DNA of 64,000 nt from Serratia bockelmannii (GTDB lineage: Bacteria > Pseudomonadota > Gammaproteobacteria > Enterobacterales > Enterobacteriaceae), in contig NZ_VOUX01000001.1 of NCBI RefSeq assembly GCF_008011855.1, positions 248,001-312,000 of the forward strand. The letters are read 5' to 3'. A model generated the notes under the pieces. It saw nothing but the letters and a program-made list of their open reading frames with translations. It was not told the origin of the DNA and made no database searches. A program made the position numbers and the translations under genes. How positions within the stretch are numbered: position 1 is the first letter of the stretch; the number at the start of each line of letters is the position of its first letter. Shown here piece by piece: positions 43,005 to 54,926 of the stretch.

Positions 43005-43652
43005 ATAGTCGGCCAGCAGCTTGATGGCTTCCATCGCCTGCAGAGTGCCGATGGTGCCGACCAGCGGCGCCATCACGCCCGCTTCGACGCAGGTGAGGGC
43101 GCTGTCGCCGAACAGCCGGCTCAGGCAGCGGTAGCAGGGCTCGCCCGGCTGATAGGTGAATACGCTGAGCTGGCCTTCCATACGGATCGCCGCGCCGGAA
43201 ACCAGCGGCTTGCGCTGTGCGTGGCACAGGCGATTCAGGGCGTCGCGCGCCGCCACGTTGTCGGTGCAGTCCAGCACCAGATCGCAGGCGGCGATCTCTG
43301 CCGCGATCGCGTCATCTTCCAGACGGCCGTCGATGGCGTCGATGCGAATATGCGGATTGATGGCGCTCAGTTCCTGCCTGGCGGAGGCGACTTTGCTCTG
43401 GCCGATGCGATCGTCGCGGTGCAGGATCTGGCGCTGCAGGTTGGAGAGCGAGACGGTGTCGAAATCCACCAGCACCAGATGGCCGACGCCGGCCGCCGCC
43501 AGATATGGCGCGGCGGCGCAGCCCAGCCCGCCCAGCCCGGCGATCAGCACGCGGGCGGCCTTCAGCTTCTCCTGGCCGTCGAAGTCAAAGCCGCGCAGCA
43601 CGATCTGGCGGTTGTAGCGCAGCGCTTCGGCGTCGGTCAATTCCGGCAGCAT
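42897..43652 (-). CDS. moeB: Molybdopterin-synthase adenylyltransferase MoeB
   Basis: A 251-residue E1-like enzyme (E. coli 249). It adenylates the C-terminal Gly of MoaD so that sulfur can be added for molybdopterin synthesis. The ATP-binding motif is GLGGLGCAAAPYLAAAGVG; RYNRQIVLRGFDFDGQEKL opens the protein, and zinc-binding Cys pairs are CYRCL and CEVCGG. The gene is intact although the island begins exactly at its 3' end, because the repeat keeps the coding end. It lies 2 bp after moeA. Confidence 0.96.
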   Translation of the reverse strand: MLPELTDAEALRYNRQIVLRGFDFDGQEKLKAARVLIAGLGGLGCAAAPYLAAAGVGHLVLVDFDTVSLSNLQRQILHRDDRIGQSKVASARQELSAINPHIRIDAIDGRLEDDAIAAEIAACDLVLDCTDNVAARDALNRLCHAQRKPLVSGAAIRMEGQLSVFTYQPGEPCYRCLSRLFGDSALTCVEAGVMAPLVGTIGTLQAMEAIKLLADYGQPLRGKLLMFDAMSMQFREMKLPKDPHCEVCGGA

Positions 43653-43654
43653 GT

Positions 43655-44893
43655 TCAGCTCCTCAGCAGGGCGTTGAACGGCTCGATCTCCACCGTTTCG
43701 CCTACCGCCACCGAACCGCGTTCGCGCTCCAGCACGATGAAACAGTTGCCCTGGCTGTAGGAGCTGAAGACGTGCGAGCCCTGGTGGCCGGTAGTGCTGA
43801 CCTCCAGTTCACCCGCGGCGTTGCTGCTGAACACCCCGCGCTGAAAATCGAGGCGGCCCGGCGATTTCTTCAGCGGGGTTAGCGCCCGTGCGCGCAGGCG
43901 CGGCGGCAGGCGCCAGTCACTGTGACCGGCCAGCTTCGCCAGCAGCGGTTGCACCAGTTGGTAGAAGGTCAGGGCGGCGGAAACCGGGTTGCCCGGCAGG
44001 CCGCAGAACCAGGCGTGGCCCAGTTTGCCAAAGGCGAACGGTTTGCCGGGTTTGATCGCCAGCTTCCAGAAGCTGACCTGGCCCAGCTCGTCCAGCATCT
44101 GTTTGGTGTAGTCGGCCTCGCCGACCGAGACGCCGCCGCTGCTGATCACTACGTCGGCCTGGCTGTCCGCCTGTGTGAAGGCGTCGCGCAGCGCATCGCG
44201 ATCGTCGCGGATAATGCCGAGATCGAGCACTTCACAGCCCATCTGCTCCAGCATCAGGCGCACCGCGAAGCGGTTGGTATCATAGATTTGGCCCGCCTGC
44301 AGCGGCTGGCCGACCGGCTGCAGTTCGTCGCCGGTGGAGAACACCGCGACCTTCAGCTTACGCATTACCTGCACTTCGGCGACGCCGAGCGAAGCCAGCA
44401 GCGGCAGCTGCGCGGCGCCCAGCTTCACGCCGGCTGGCAACACGCTCGCGCCTTGGCGAATGTCTTCACCCGCCAAACGGATATTCTGGCCGGCTTCTAC
44501 CGGGGCGGTAAAACGCACGCCCTGGTCGCTCACTTCGGCCTGTTCCTGCATGACCACCGCGTCCGCCCCGGCCGGGATCGGCGCGCCGGTCATGATGCGT
44601 ACGCAGCTGTTGGCCGGCCATTGGCCGTCGAACGGCGCGCCGGCGAAGGCTTTCCCGGCGACCGGCAGCGGCGCATTGGCCACCAGATCGGCGAGGCGCA
44701 CCGCATAGCCATCCATCGCCGAGTTGGCGAACGGCGGCACGTCGAGCGGCGAGACCACCGGCGCGGCGGTGATGCGGCCGGCGGCGGCGGTCAGGGCGAC
44801 GGATTCGGTCTGCTGCAGCGGGGCGATCTGCCCGAGCATTTTTTCCAGCGCTTGCTCCAGGGAGATGAGATCGGAAGTATGGCAATGATCCAT
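43655..44893 (-). CDS. moeA: Molybdopterin molybdenumtransferase MoeA
   Basis: A 412-residue protein (E. coli MoeA 411). It inserts molybdate into adenylylated molybdopterin, giving the cofactor needed, for instance, by the molybdoenzyme at the left of the window. Marks: [60 protein letters not shown] and [13 protein letters not shown]. It is first in the moeA-moeB operon and divergent from the DUF924 gene. Confidence 0.96.
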   Translation of the reverse strand: MDHCHTSDLISLEQALEKMLGQIAPLQQTESVALTAAAGRITAAPVVSPLDVPPFANSAMDGYAVRLADLVANAPLPVAGKAFAGAPFDGQWPANSCVRIMTGAPIPAGADAVVMQEQAEVSDQGVRFTAPVEAGQNIRLAGEDIRQGASVLPAGVKLGAAQLPLLASLGVAEVQVMRKLKVAVFSTGDELQPVGQPLQAGQIYDTNRFAVRLMLEQMGCEVLDLGIIRDDRDALRDAFTQADSQADVVISSGGVSVGEADYTKQMLDELGQVSFWKLAIKPGKPFAFGKLGHAWFCGLPGNPVSAALTFYQLVQPLLAKLAGHSDWRLPPRLRARALTPLKKSPGRLDFQRGVFSSNAAGELEVSTTGHQGSHVFSSYSQGNCFIVLERERGSVAVGETVEIEPFNALLRS

Positions 44894-45050
44894 AAGGGGA
44901 ACTCCGTAATCAGGGTGCGCATTGATAGCGACAAAGTGCGGGTATTATGGCAGAGAACGCCGGGGGGGAGAACGGGTTATGCCCGCCATCTTTCGCACTG
45001 CGCCGGAAGCGCGAACGGGTATAAACTGGGTAAAACAGAGGAGGATCATG

Positions 45051-45587
45051 ATGCATAAACAGGTTATCGAGTTCTGGTTCGACGAGATCGAACCGGTGAT
45101 GTGGTTCAAAAAGGACGACGATTTCGATCGTCTGCTGCACAGCCGTTTCGGCGAAATCTGGCGGGCGGCGGCGGCGGGGGAGCTGGCGCACTGGCGCGAC
45201 ACCATCGAAGGACGCCTGGCGGAGGTGATCGTGCTCGATCAGTTCAGCCGCAACCTGTTCCGCGGCACGCCGCAGTCGTTCGCCTGCGATGGCATGGCGC
45301 TGGTCCTGGCGCAGGAGGCGATCCGCAGCGGCGAGTGCGAACGGCTGAGCCGCGAGCAGCGAGGTTTTCTCTATCTACCGTTCATGCATTCGGAATCGCC
45401 GCTGATCCACCAGCAGGCGCTGGTGCTGTATACCGAGCTCAATAACGGTGACCAGTTGGAGTTCGAGCTGCGGCATAAGGCGATCATCGATCGTTTCGGC
45501 CGCTACCCGCATCGCAATGCGATATTGGGGCGCACCAGCACGCCGGAAGAAGAGGCCTTTTTACGGCAGCCCGGCTCGGGTTTTTAA
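45051..45587 (+). CDS. DUF924 family protein
   Basis: A 178-residue protein of the DUF924 family: VIEFWFDEIEPVMWFKKDDDFDRLLHSRFGEIW at the start, EGRLAEVIVLDQFSRNLFRGTPQSFACDGMAL in the middle, GFLYLPFMHSESPLIHQQAL later. It is predicted to be all-helical and cytoplasmic, of unknown role. GAGGAGG precedes two neighbouring ATG codons (45048, 45051); the second has better spacing. Confidence 0.85.
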   Translation: MHKQVIEFWFDEIEPVMWFKKDDDFDRLLHSRFGEIWRAAAAGELAHWRDTIEGRLAEVIVLDQFSRNLFRGTPQSFACDGMALVLAQEAIRSGECERLSREQRGFLYLPFMHSESPLIHQQALVLYTELNNGDQLEFELRHKAIIDRFGRYPHRNAILGRTSTPEEEAFLRQPGSGF

Positions 45588-45944
45588 TCGTTGGATTATC
45601 TGCGCCCGGCCGGGTAAAAAACAGCAGGCCGGGCGCCGCAATAAGCGTGACTCAGCGCGAACGTTTATTTCATTACGCTCTACCGCTATTTCCTCTCGCG
45701 AAATTACCAATAATCCCAGCCGCACTACCAGCGGTTTACTGCTTTTTATAACCTGCTGTTTTTATTCCAATAAGCTATTTCAAGGTGCGAAATGGTCTAA
45801 GCGCGCTACGCTAAAAGCGGGACGTGGACGTTATGCTGTACTTCCACTGTAGGACTAAATAGAGTCGAAAAGACTGAATAATAATGATACCGCGCTCAGC
45901 TTATTCGCTGCGCAACGGCGGGATTAACACAGGGTGTCAGGCAA
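45588..45944. other. Gene-free gap before iaaA with a GC-rich hairpin
   Basis: This 357-bp gap has a perfect 10-bp inverted repeat (45602-45611 with 45627-45636) soon after the DUF924 stop, without a U-tract. The rest is mixed sequence with AT-rich patches (45715-45790) that may hold the iaaA-gsi promoter. I see no gene in it. Confidence 0.5.
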
Positions 45945-46901
45945 ATGAGCAAACCAGTGATTGCCATTCATGGCGGCGCGGGCGCAATTACCCGGGCGGC
46001 GCTGAGTGCGGAAAAAGAACGGCAGTATATCCAGGCGCTGTCCGAGATCGTGGCCGCCGGGCAGGCGGTATTGGCACAGGGCGGTAGCGCGCTGGATGCG
46101 GTGACCGAAGCGGTGCGGCTGCTCGAAGAGTGCCCGCTGTTCAACGCCGGCAAAGGCTCGGTGTTTACCCATCAGGGCACCCACGAACTGGATGCCTGCG
46201 TGATGGACGGCCGCACCTGCGACGCCGGCGCTGTCGCCGGCGTCAGCCATATCCGCAACCCGGTGCTGGCGGCGCGCGCGGTGCTGGAAAACAGCGAACA
46301 CGTGCTGTTTGCCGCCGAAGGCGCCGAGAAGTTTGCCGCCGCCCACGGCCTGGAAATGGTTACTCCCGACTTCTTCTTTACCCAAGAACGCTTTGATCAG
46401 CTGCACCGCGCCCAGGCGGAGCAGGGCCGGGTATTGCTCGATCACGACGGCGCGGCACGGGCCGGCGATCCGCTCGATCCCGATCGCAAATTCGGCACCG
46501 TCGGCGCGGTGGCGCTGGATGCGCTGGGCAACCTTGCCGCCGCCACCTCCACCGGCGGCATGACCAACAAGCAGGCAGGGCGAGTGGGCGACACGCCGAT
46601 TATCGGCGCCGGTTGCTATGCCAACAACGCCACCGTGGCGGTCTCCAGCACCGGCACCGGCGAGATCTTCATGCGCGGCGTGGCGGCCTATGACGTCTCC
46701 GCCCTGATCGAATACGGCTGCCTCAGCCTGCAGGCGGCCAGCGATCGGGTGGTGATGGAGAAGCTGCCTGCACTGGGTGGCAGCGGCGGCATGATCGCCG
46801 TCGATCGCCACGGCAATATCGCGCTGCCGTTTAACTGCGAGGGGATGTATCGCGGTTTTGGTTATGTCGGCGATGCGCCGTCCGTCGGGATTTATCGCTA
46901 A
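45945..46901 (+). CDS. iaaA: Isoaspartyl peptidase / L-asparaginase IaaA
   Basis: A 318-residue Ntn-hydrolase (E. coli 321). It is made as a precursor that cleaves itself before the catalytic Thr in [15 protein letters not shown] (about residue 180). The N-terminal [10 protein letters not shown] and [23 protein letters not shown], and the later [22 protein letters not shown], are typical. It breaks isoaspartyl dipeptides. It leads into gsiABCD as in E. coli. Confidence 0.95.
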   Translation: MSKPVIAIHGGAGAITRAALSAEKERQYIQALSEIVAAGQAVLAQGGSALDAVTEAVRLLEECPLFNAGKGSVFTHQGTHELDACVMDGRTCDAGAVAGVSHIRNPVLAARAVLENSEHVLFAAEGAEKFAAAHGLEMVTPDFFFTQERFDQLHRAQAEQGRVLLDHDGAARAGDPLDPDRKFGTVGAVALDALGNLAAATSTGGMTNKQAGRVGDTPIIGAGCYANNATVAVSSTGTGEIFMRGVAAYDVSALIEYGCLSLQAASDRVVMEKLPALGGSGGMIAVDRHGNIALPFNCEGMYRGFGYVGDAPSVGIYR

Positions 46902-46920
46902 GCGTTCACCGGGAGGGTGT

Positions 46921-48795
46921 ATGACCGACGTTTCATTCCGGCCCGCCGGCGACGGGTTGTCATTGCCGCCGCAGCGGGTGCTGACGGTGCGCGATCTGAG
47001 CATCCGTTTTCCTCAAGCGGACGGCGCCGTGGAAGCGGTGCGCAACCTGTCGTTCGATCTCGATCGCGGCGAGACGCTGGCGATCGTCGGTGAGTCCGGC
47101 TCTGGCAAATCGGTGACTTCACTGGGACTGATGCGGCTGGTGGAGCAGGGCGGTGGGCGCATCGTCAGCGGCGCCATGACGCTGCGCCGGCGCGACGGCG
47201 CGTTGCTCGATCTGGCGCATGCCTCGCAGAGCACGCTGCGCACGGTGCGCGGCGCCGACATGGCGATGATCTTCCAGGAGCCGATGACCTCGCTCAACCC
47301 GGTATTTCCGGTCGGCGAGCAGATCGCCGAATCGCTGCGCCTGCATCAGGGCATGGACCACCGCAGCGCGCGTCAGGAGGCGCTGCGCATGCTCGATCTG
47401 GTGCGCATTCCTGAGGCCAAAGAGGTGCTGGGGCGCTACCCGCATCAGCTTTCCGGCGGCATGCGCCAGCGGGTGATGATCGCTATGGCGCTCTCTTGCA
47501 AGCCGGCGTTGCTGATTGCCGATGAACCCACTACCGCCCTCGACGTCACCATTCAGGCGCAGATCCTGCAGCTGATCCGCGTGCTGCAACAGGAGATGCA
47601 GATGGGGGTGATCTTCATCACTCACGACATGGGCGTGGTGGCAGAGATAGCCGACCGGGTGCTGGTGATGCGCCGCGGCGAGCAGGTGGAACAGAATCGA
47701 GTGCGTGAATTATTCGCCGCGCCGCAACAGGCCTATACCCGGGCGCTGCTGGCGGCGGTGCCGAAGCTGGGGGAGATGGCCGATCGGCCGCTGCCGGCGA
47801 AGTTTCCGCTGGCGGATGGCGAGGGGGATACGGCGCCGCAGGATACCGTGCCGCCAGACGCTGCGCCGATCCTGCGGGTGGAGCATCTGGTCACGCGTTT
47901 TGATCTGCGCGGCGGGTTGTTCAATCGGGTCACTCGCCGGGTGCACGCGGTAGAAAACGTCAGTTTCGATCTTTACCCTGGCGAGACGCTGGGGCTGGTG
48001 GGCGAGTCCGGCTGCGGCAAGTCCACCACCGGGCGCGCTTTGCTGAAGCTGGTGGACAGCCAGAGCGGCACCATCAACTTCGCCGGGCGGCGGATAGACC
48101 AATTGAAGGGGCCGGCGCTGCAGCACCTGCGGCGCGATATTCAGTTCATCTTTCAAGATCCTTACGCCTCGCTCGATCCGCGCCTGACGGTCGGTTTCTC
48201 CATCATGGAGCCGCTGTTAGTGCACAACGTGATGCGCGGCCGTGAGGCGGAACGGCGGGTGGCCTGGCTGCTGGAACGCGTCGGTCTGCAGCCGGAGCAT
48301 GCGCGCCGCTATCCGCACGAATTTTCCGGCGGCCAGCGCCAACGCATCTGCATCGCGCGCGCGCTGGCGCTGAACCCGAAAGTGGTGATCGCCGATGAAG
48401 CGGTCTCGGCGCTGGACGTGTCGATTCAGGCGCAGATCGTCAATCTGCTGCTCGATCTGCAGCGTGAGTTCGGCATCGCTTTTCTGTTCATTTCACACGA
48501 CATGGCGGTGGTGGAGCGTATCAGCCACCGGGTGGCGGTGATGTACCTCGGGCAAATTGTCGAGATCGGCCCGCGGCAGGCGGTATTCGACAATCCGCAG
48601 CACCCCTATACCCGCAAGTTGATGGCGGCGGTGCCGGTAGCCGATCCCGCTCATGCCCACAAACGGCAGCCGCTGCCGGCCGATGAGATCCCGAGCCCAG
48701 TGCGCGCACTGGGCGATGAACCCGTTACCGCACCGCTGGTGCAGGTTGGCGCCGGGCACTTTGTCGCCCGCCACCCGATCGCCGGTGCTTTTTAA
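46921..48795 (+). CDS. gsiA: Glutathione ABC importer, ATP-binding protein GsiA
   Basis: A 624-residue protein with two complete ABC domains (E. coli GsiA 623): Walker [10 protein letters not shown] and GESGCGKST, signatures LSGGMRQR and FSGGQRQR, Walker [11 protein letters not shown] and [10 protein letters not shown]. The double ATPase drives import of glutathione by GsiBCD. The ATG at 46921 has GGGAGG ahead; the frame is open further back into iaaA. It is 19 bp after iaaA. Confidence 0.95.
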   Translation: MTDVSFRPAGDGLSLPPQRVLTVRDLSIRFPQADGAVEAVRNLSFDLDRGETLAIVGESGSGKSVTSLGLMRLVEQGGGRIVSGAMTLRRRDGALLDLAHASQSTLRTVRGADMAMIFQEPMTSLNPVFPVGEQIAESLRLHQGMDHRSARQEALRMLDLVRIPEAKEVLGRYPHQLSGGMRQRVMIAMALSCKPALLIADEPTTALDVTIQAQILQLIRVLQQEMQMGVIFITHDMGVVAEIADRVLVMRRGEQVEQNRVRELFAAPQQAYTRALLAAVPKLGEMADRPLPAKFPLADGEGDTAPQDTVPPDAAPILRVEHLVTRFDLRGGLFNRVTRRVHAVENVSFDLYPGETLGLVGESGCGKSTTGRALLKLVDSQSGTINFAGRRIDQLKGPALQHLRRDIQFIFQDPYASLDPRLTVGFSIMEPLLVHNVMRGREAERRVAWLLERVGLQPEHARRYPHEFSGGQRQRICIARALALNPKVVIADEAVSALDVSIQAQIVNLLLDLQREFGIAFLFISHDMAVVERISHRVAVMYLGQIVEIGPRQAVFDNPQHPYTRKLMAAVPVADPAHAHKRQPLPADEIPSPVRALGDEPVTAPLVQVGAGHFVARHPIAGAF

Positions 48796-48818
48796 AGACC
48801 TCAGGAGAGACAAGCGAC

Positions 48819-50354
48819 ATGAAGCACACATTCAAACGCAATGCGCTGTTGGCCGCCATACTGCTGGCGGCGGGAACCGGCCCGGTTTGGGCGGCGAAGG
48901 ACGCGGTGATTGCCGTGGCGTCCAATTTCACCACTCTTGATCCTTACGACGCCAACGACACGCTGTCGCAGGCGGTGGCCAAGTCTTTCTATCAGGGGTT
49001 GTTCGGCTTCGACAAGGACATGAAGCTGGTGAACGTGCTGGCGGACAGCTATGAGGTCAGCAAAGACGGCCTGACCTATACCGTCAAACTGCGTCAGGGC
49101 ATTAAATTCCACGACGGCACCGCGTTCAACGCCGAGGCGGTGAAGGCCAACCTCGATCGCGCCAGTAACCCGGACAGCCACCTCAAGCGCTACAACCTGT
49201 TCAAGATGATCGACAAAACCGAGGCGGTGGACGCCAATACGGTGAAGATCGTGCTGAAGGCGCCGTTCTCGGCGTTCGTCAACAATCTGGCGCACCCGGC
49301 GGCGGCGATCATCTCCCCGGCGGCGCTGAAGCAATACGGCAAAGAGATCGGTTTCCACCCGGTCGGCACCGGGCCGTATCAGTTCGTGACCTGGAACCAG
49401 ACCGATTTCGTCAAGGTGAAGAAGTTCGACGGCTACTGGCAGCCGGGGCTGCCGAAGCTCGACAGCATCACCTGGCGCCCGGTGGTGGATAACAACACCC
49501 GCGCGGCGATGCTGCAGACCGGCGAGGCGACCTTCGCCTTCCCGATCCCTTACGAGCAGGCCAAGGTGCTGGAGGGCAACGCCAAGCTGGACGTGGTGGC
49601 TGCGCCGTCGATCCTGCAGCGTTACATCAGCATGAACGTCACTCAAAAGCCGTTCGACAACCCGAAGGTGCGCCAGGCGCTCAACTACGCGATTAACAAG
49701 GACGCGCTGATCAAGGTGGCGTTCGCCGGTTATGCGGTGCCGGCGGAAGGGCCGGTGCCCCCGGCCATCGATTTCGCCGCCCGCTACAAGCCGTGGCCGT
49801 ACGATCCGGCCAAGGCGCGCGAGCTGTTGAAAGAGGCCGGCTACCCGAACGGCTTCACCACCACGCTGTGGTCGTCCCACAACCACAGCACCGCGCAGAA
49901 AGTGCTGCAGTTCACCCAACAGCAGCTGGCGCAGGTGGGGGTGAAAGTGACGGTGACGGCGATGGATGCCGGGCAGCGCGCGGCGCAGGTGGAGAGCGTC
50001 GGGGTGAAAGACACCGGCGTGCGGCTGTTCTACACCGGCTGGTCGGCCTCGACCGGGGAAGCGGACTGGGCGCTGTCGCCGCTGTTCTCCACCCAGGCGG
50101 CGCCGCCGAAGCAGTTCAACACCGCGTTCTACAGCAACCCGCAGGTGGACAAGGATCTGACCGACGCGCTGGCGACCACCGATCGCGCCGAGAAGCAGAA
50201 ACTGTATCAGGATGCACAGGATCGCATCTGGGCCGACGCGCCCTGGATCTTCCTGGCAACCGAACGTCTGTTGTCGGCCAACAGCAAACAGCTGAGCGGC
50301 TTCTACGTGATGCCGGATACCTCGTTCAACTTTGATAACGCCGATCTGAAATAA
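48819..50354 (+). CDS. gsiB: Glutathione-binding periplasmic protein GsiB
   Basis: A 511-residue extracytoplasmic solute-binding protein of the peptide/nickel family (SBP_bac_5). A signal peptide ends at about residue 26 ([10 protein letters not shown]). The family marks [28 protein letters not shown] and GTGPYQFV are seen. It delivers glutathione to GsiCD. GGAG precedes the start. Confidence 0.95.
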   Translation: MKHTFKRNALLAAILLAAGTGPVWAAKDAVIAVASNFTTLDPYDANDTLSQAVAKSFYQGLFGFDKDMKLVNVLADSYEVSKDGLTYTVKLRQGIKFHDGTAFNAEAVKANLDRASNPDSHLKRYNLFKMIDKTEAVDANTVKIVLKAPFSAFVNNLAHPAAAIISPAALKQYGKEIGFHPVGTGPYQFVTWNQTDFVKVKKFDGYWQPGLPKLDSITWRPVVDNNTRAAMLQTGEATFAFPIPYEQAKVLEGNAKLDVVAAPSILQRYISMNVTQKPFDNPKVRQALNYAINKDALIKVAFAGYAVPAEGPVPPAIDFAARYKPWPYDPAKARELLKEAGYPNGFTTTLWSSHNHSTAQKVLQFTQQQLAQVGVKVTVTAMDAGQRAAQVESVGVKDTGVRLFYTGWSASTGEADWALSPLFSTQAAPPKQFNTAFYSNPQVDKDLTDALATTDRAEKQKLYQDAQDRIWADAPWIFLATERLLSANSKQLSGFYVMPDTSFNFDNADLK

Positions 50355-50406
50355 GGCGCCCATCCCCGCCTGCGGCCAGACGGCGGCAGGTGGGGGAAGG
50401 AATGAG

Positions 50407-51327
50407 ATGCTCAATTATTTTCTGAAACGACTGCTGGGCCTGATCCCGACGCTGCTGATCGTGGCGGTGCTGGTGTTCCTGTTCGTCCACCTGCTGCCGG
50501 GTGATCCGGCGCGGCTGGCGGCGGGGCCGGAGGCCGACGAGGCGGTGGTGCAGCTGGTGCGCAAGGATCTGGGGTTGGATAAGCCGCTGCCGCAGCAGTT
50601 CGCGCACTTTTTCGTCAACGCGCTGCGGGGCGACTTCGGCATCTCGATGGTGTCCAAGCGCCCGGTGAGCGAAGAGATCGCCTCGCGCTTTATGCCGACC
50701 TTCTGGCTGACCGTCGCCAGCATGCTGTGGGCGGTAGCGTTCGGCCTGGCGATCGGCGTGGTGTCGGCGGTGTGGCGTAACCGTTGGCCGGATCGTCTCG
50801 GCATGACGCTGGCGGTATCGGGGATCTCGTTCCCGGCCTTTGCGCTCGGCATGCTGCTGATGCAGGTGTTCTCGGTCGAGCTGGGGTGGCTGCCGACGGT
50901 GGGCGCCGACAGCTGGCGGCACTACATTCTGCCTTCTATCACCTTGGGGGCGGCGGTGGCGGCGGTGATGGCGCGTTTTACCCGCGCTTCGTTCGTCGAG
51001 GTGTTGCAGGAGGACTACATGCGCACCGCGCGCGCCAAGGGCGTGCGGGAAAGCGTGGTGGTGATGAAGCACGGCCTGCGCAACGCGATGATCCCGGTAG
51101 TGACCATGATGGGGCTGCAGTTCGGCTTCCTGCTCGGCGGTTCGATCGTGGTGGAGAAGGTGTTCAACTGGCCGGGGCTGGGGCGCTTGCTGGTGGACTC
51201 GGTGGAGATGCGCGATTACCCGGTGATCCAGGCCGAGGTGCTGCTGTTCTCGCTGGAGTTCATCCTGATCAACCTGCTGGTGGATATGTTGTACGCGGCG
51301 ATCAACCCGGCGATTCGTTACCAATGA
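50407..51327 (+). CDS. gsiC: Glutathione ABC importer permease GsiC
   Basis: A 306-residue permease of the DppB type with six membrane segments. The N-terminal [31 protein letters not shown] and the EAA-loop ([31 protein letters not shown]) are typical. It pairs with GsiD. Confidence 0.95.
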   Translation: MLNYFLKRLLGLIPTLLIVAVLVFLFVHLLPGDPARLAAGPEADEAVVQLVRKDLGLDKPLPQQFAHFFVNALRGDFGISMVSKRPVSEEIASRFMPTFWLTVASMLWAVAFGLAIGVVSAVWRNRWPDRLGMTLAVSGISFPAFALGMLLMQVFSVELGWLPTVGADSWRHYILPSITLGAAVAAVMARFTRASFVEVLQEDYMRTARAKGVRESVVVMKHGLRNAMIPVVTMMGLQFGFLLGGSIVVEKVFNWPGLGRLLVDSVEMRDYPVIQAEVLLFSLEFILINLLVDMLYAAINPAIRYQ

Positions 51328-51336
51328 GGAGGCGGC

Positions 51337-52245
51337 ATGATTAAGCATTGGCGGCGCAACGCCGCACTGAAGGCGATGCCGCTTATCGACCCCAACGCGG
51401 TACGCACGCCGTGGGGCGAGTTTTGGCGGCGTTTTCGCCGCCAGCGGGCGGCGCTGGTCGCCGGCCTGTTGGTGCTGCTGCTGATTGCGGCGGCGCTGCT
51501 GGCGCCTTATCTGGCGCCGTTCGATGCGGAAAACTATTTCGATTACGACCGGCTGAACGAAGGGCCTTCGCTGATGCACTGGCTGGGGGTGGATTCCCTC
51601 GGACGCGATATTTTCAGCCGCATCCTGATGGGCGCGCGCATTTCGCTGGCGGCCGGGGTGTTCTCGGTGCTGGCGGGCGGGGCGATCGGCACCCTGCTGG
51701 GGCTGCTTGCCGGTTACTATGAAGGCTGGTGGGATCGCCTCACCATGCGCGTCTGCGACGTGCTGTTCGCGTTTCCCGGCATTTTGCTGGCGATCGGCGT
51801 GGTGGCGATCATGGGCAGCGGCATGGCCAACGTGATCGTCGCGGTGGCGATCTTTAGCATTCCGGCCTTCGCCCGCCTGGTGCGCGGCAATACGCTGGTG
51901 CTGAAGCACCTGACCTATATCGAGTCGGCGCGCAGCATCGGCGCCTCGGACTGGACCATCATCCTGCGGCACATCCTGCCAGGCACCCTGTCTTCGATCG
52001 TGGTCTATTTCACCCTGCGCATCGGCACCTCGATCATCACCGCCGCCAGCCTGTCGTTTTTGGGCCTGGGCGCCCAGCCGCCGACGCCGGAGTGGGGGGC
52101 GATGCTCAACGAAGCGCGCGCCGATATGGTGATCGCGCCGCACGTGGCGATCTTCCCCAGCCTGGCGATATTCATCACCGTGCTGGCGTTCAACCTGTTG
52201 GGTGACGGATTGCGCGACGCGCTCGATCCCAAATTGAAGGGGTGA
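51337..52245 (+). CDS. gsiD: Glutathione ABC importer permease GsiD
   Basis: A 302-residue DppC-type permease with six membrane segments: [24 protein letters not shown], the EAA loop [23 protein letters not shown] and [17 protein letters not shown] are visible. It is the last gene of iaaA-gsiABCD and starts 9 bp after gsiC. Confidence 0.95.
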   Translation: MIKHWRRNAALKAMPLIDPNAVRTPWGEFWRRFRRQRAALVAGLLVLLLIAAALLAPYLAPFDAENYFDYDRLNEGPSLMHWLGVDSLGRDIFSRILMGARISLAAGVFSVLAGGAIGTLLGLLAGYYEGWWDRLTMRVCDVLFAFPGILLAIGVVAIMGSGMANVIVAVAIFSIPAFARLVRGNTLVLKHLTYIESARSIGASDWTIILRHILPGTLSSIVVYFTLRIGTSIITAASLSFLGLGAQPPTPEWGAMLNEARADMVIAPHVAIFPSLAIFITVLAFNLLGDGLRDALDPKLKG

Positions 52246-52332
52246 GGGCATCGCTGAATTGGCATACCCCTGTTTTACGAGTATAATTGATGAAAATTTG
52301 ACCCGTGTATATTACAGGGATGAGGTATGGAT

Positions 52333-52569
52333 ATGGCAAATAGCAATGTGACGAAAAAGACAGTCAACGTAACCATCGATCGCGATCTTTTCCAGCGCGC
52401 AAAATCCCTGGGCGTCAATGTGTCATCCGTATTGACGGACGCATTGAGCGTCCGCGTCAGGGATATTGAGATTCAACAGTGGCGCGAGCAAAATCGCGCG
52501 GCCTTAGAAGAACTTAATCGTATCACTGAAGAAAATGGTTTGTTGTCTGATGAATATCGGACATTTTAA
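52333..52569 (+). CDS. ccdA: Antitoxin CcdA
   Basis: A 78-residue CcdA-type antitoxin. The N-terminal part is a ribbon-helix-helix DNA-binding domain (KTVNVTIDRDLFQRAKSLGVNVSSVLTDAL), and the C-terminal part is the disordered toxin-binding tail (QQWREQNRAALEELNRITEENGLLSDEYRTF), close to the CcdA consensus. The ATG at 52333 has GAGG seven bases ahead. It is separated from the toxin gene by 2 bp. It neutralises CcdB and represses the operon. Confidence 0.93.
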   Translation: MANSNVTKKTVNVTIDRDLFQRAKSLGVNVSSVLTDALSVRVRDIEIQQWREQNRAALEELNRITEENGLLSDEYRTF

Positions 52570-52571
52570 AT

Positions 52572-52880
52572 ATGCAATTTACCGTATATGACAATACGTA
52601 TCCGGCATCAGCCTATCCCTACTTACTGGACGTTCAAAGCGATCTTATTGATGTCCTCTCGACCCGGTTAATGATCCCCCTTTATGCTTTGGATAACGTC
52701 AGGGTTAAAATTTCTGCACGTTTATGCCCGGAGATTGAGGTCAACGGCGAAAAGTTTCTTGTTATGACGCATGAGATGGCTGCCGTACGTATTTCGCAGA
52801 TTGGGAAGGCCGTTGGTAATGTCAATGAGCACAGGAATCAAATTAAAGCCGCTATCGATTTTCTGATTGATGGCTTTTGA
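52572..52880 (+). CDS. ccdB: Toxin CcdB (gyrase poison family)
   Basis: A 102-residue CcdB-type toxin: MQFTVYDNTYPASAYPYLLDVQSDLIDVLSTRLMIPLYALD, EKFLVMTHEMAAVRISQIG. It targets DNA gyrase. The last three residues are Asp-Gly-Phe, in place of Trp-Gly-Ile of the F-plasmid toxin, whose Trp is important for gyrase poisoning; the end IDFLIDGF resembles Vibrio chromosomal CcdB instead. Activity is therefore open. The GC content is lower than that of the flanks, so the module was probably acquired. Confidence 0.9.
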   Translation: MQFTVYDNTYPASAYPYLLDVQSDLIDVLSTRLMIPLYALDNVRVKISARLCPEIEVNGEKFLVMTHEMAAVRISQIGKAVGNVNEHRNQIKAAIDFLIDGF

Positions 52881-52882
52881 AT

Positions 52883-52911
52883 AAATCCGGGCGGTTAAAC
52901 CGCCCGGATTT
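52883..52911. terminator. Bidirectional intrinsic terminator
   Basis: A 14-bp perfect inverted repeat (52883-52896 with 52898-52911) with A and T flanks, between the converging ccdB and S-formylglutathione hydrolase genes. Confidence 0.88.
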
Positions 52912-52914
52912 TTA

Positions 52915-53757
52915 TCAGCGGAACAGGTGCTCGGCGTGGAAGCGCAGGTGATCTTCCACGAAGGTGGCGATGGTGAAGTAGCTGTGATCGTACCCCGGCT
53001 GAATGCGCAGCGTCAGCGGCCAGTCGCGCTGGCGCGCCAGTTCGGCCAGCCGCGCCGGCTGCAGCTGATCGGCCAGGAACTGGTCGTCATCGCCCTGATC
53101 GATAAGGACCGGCATTTTTTCCGCGCCGCTGGCCAGCAGATGGCAGCTGTCGTACTGCAGCCACTGGCTCTCGTCGCTGCCCAGATAGGCGGTGAACGCC
53201 TTGCGGCCCCACGGCACCTGGCACGGGTTGACGATCGGCGCGAACGCCGATACCGAGCGGAAGCGCTGCGGATTGCGAAACGCCATCATCAGCGCGCCGT
53301 GGCCGCCCATCGAGTGGCCGAAGATCGACTGACGATCGCTGACGCTGAAGTGCTGTTCGATCAGCGCCGGCAGTTCGGCGCTGATGTAGTCGTACATGCG
53401 GAAGTGGCGATCCCACGGCGCCTGGGTGGCGTTCAGGTAGAACCCGGCGCCCTGGCCCAGATCGTAACCTTCGTCGTTCGGCACCTCGTCACCGCGCGGG
53501 CTGGTGTCCGGCATCACCAGCACCAGGCCCAGCTCGGCGGCGATGCGCTGCGCGCCGGCTTTCAACGTGAAGTTCTCGTCGTTGCAGGTCAGCCCCGACA
53601 GCCAGTACAGCACCGGCGGCGGGTTGTCATCGCGCGGCGGCGGCAGGTAGATGCTGAATGTCATGTTGCAATTCAGGCTCTGCGCCGCGTGGCGATAACG
53701 CTGTTGCCAGCCGCCGAACATGCGGTGCTCTTCGAGAAGTTCCAATGACAGCGTCAT
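52915..53757 (-). CDS. S-formylglutathione hydrolase
   Basis: A 280-residue esterase-D family protein (FrmB/YeiG type). The nucleophile is in [18 protein letters not shown]; an early [32 protein letters not shown] block and the catalytic His near the end ([20 protein letters not shown]) fit. It hydrolyses S-formylglutathione to formate and glutathione, the second step of formaldehyde detoxification. It follows frmA by 14 bp. Confidence 0.95.
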   Translation of the reverse strand: MTLSLELLEEHRMFGGWQQRYRHAAQSLNCNMTFSIYLPPPRDDNPPPVLYWLSGLTCNDENFTLKAGAQRIAAELGLVLVMPDTSPRGDEVPNDEGYDLGQGAGFYLNATQAPWDRHFRMYDYISAELPALIEQHFSVSDRQSIFGHSMGGHGALMMAFRNPQRFRSVSAFAPIVNPCQVPWGRKAFTAYLGSDESQWLQYDSCHLLASGAEKMPVLIDQGDDDQFLADQLQPARLAELARQRDWPLTLRIQPGYDHSYFTIATFVEDHLRFHAEHLFR

Positions 53758-53771
53758 CTCTGCCTCCTGGC

Positions 53772-54926
<1,155 letters not shown>

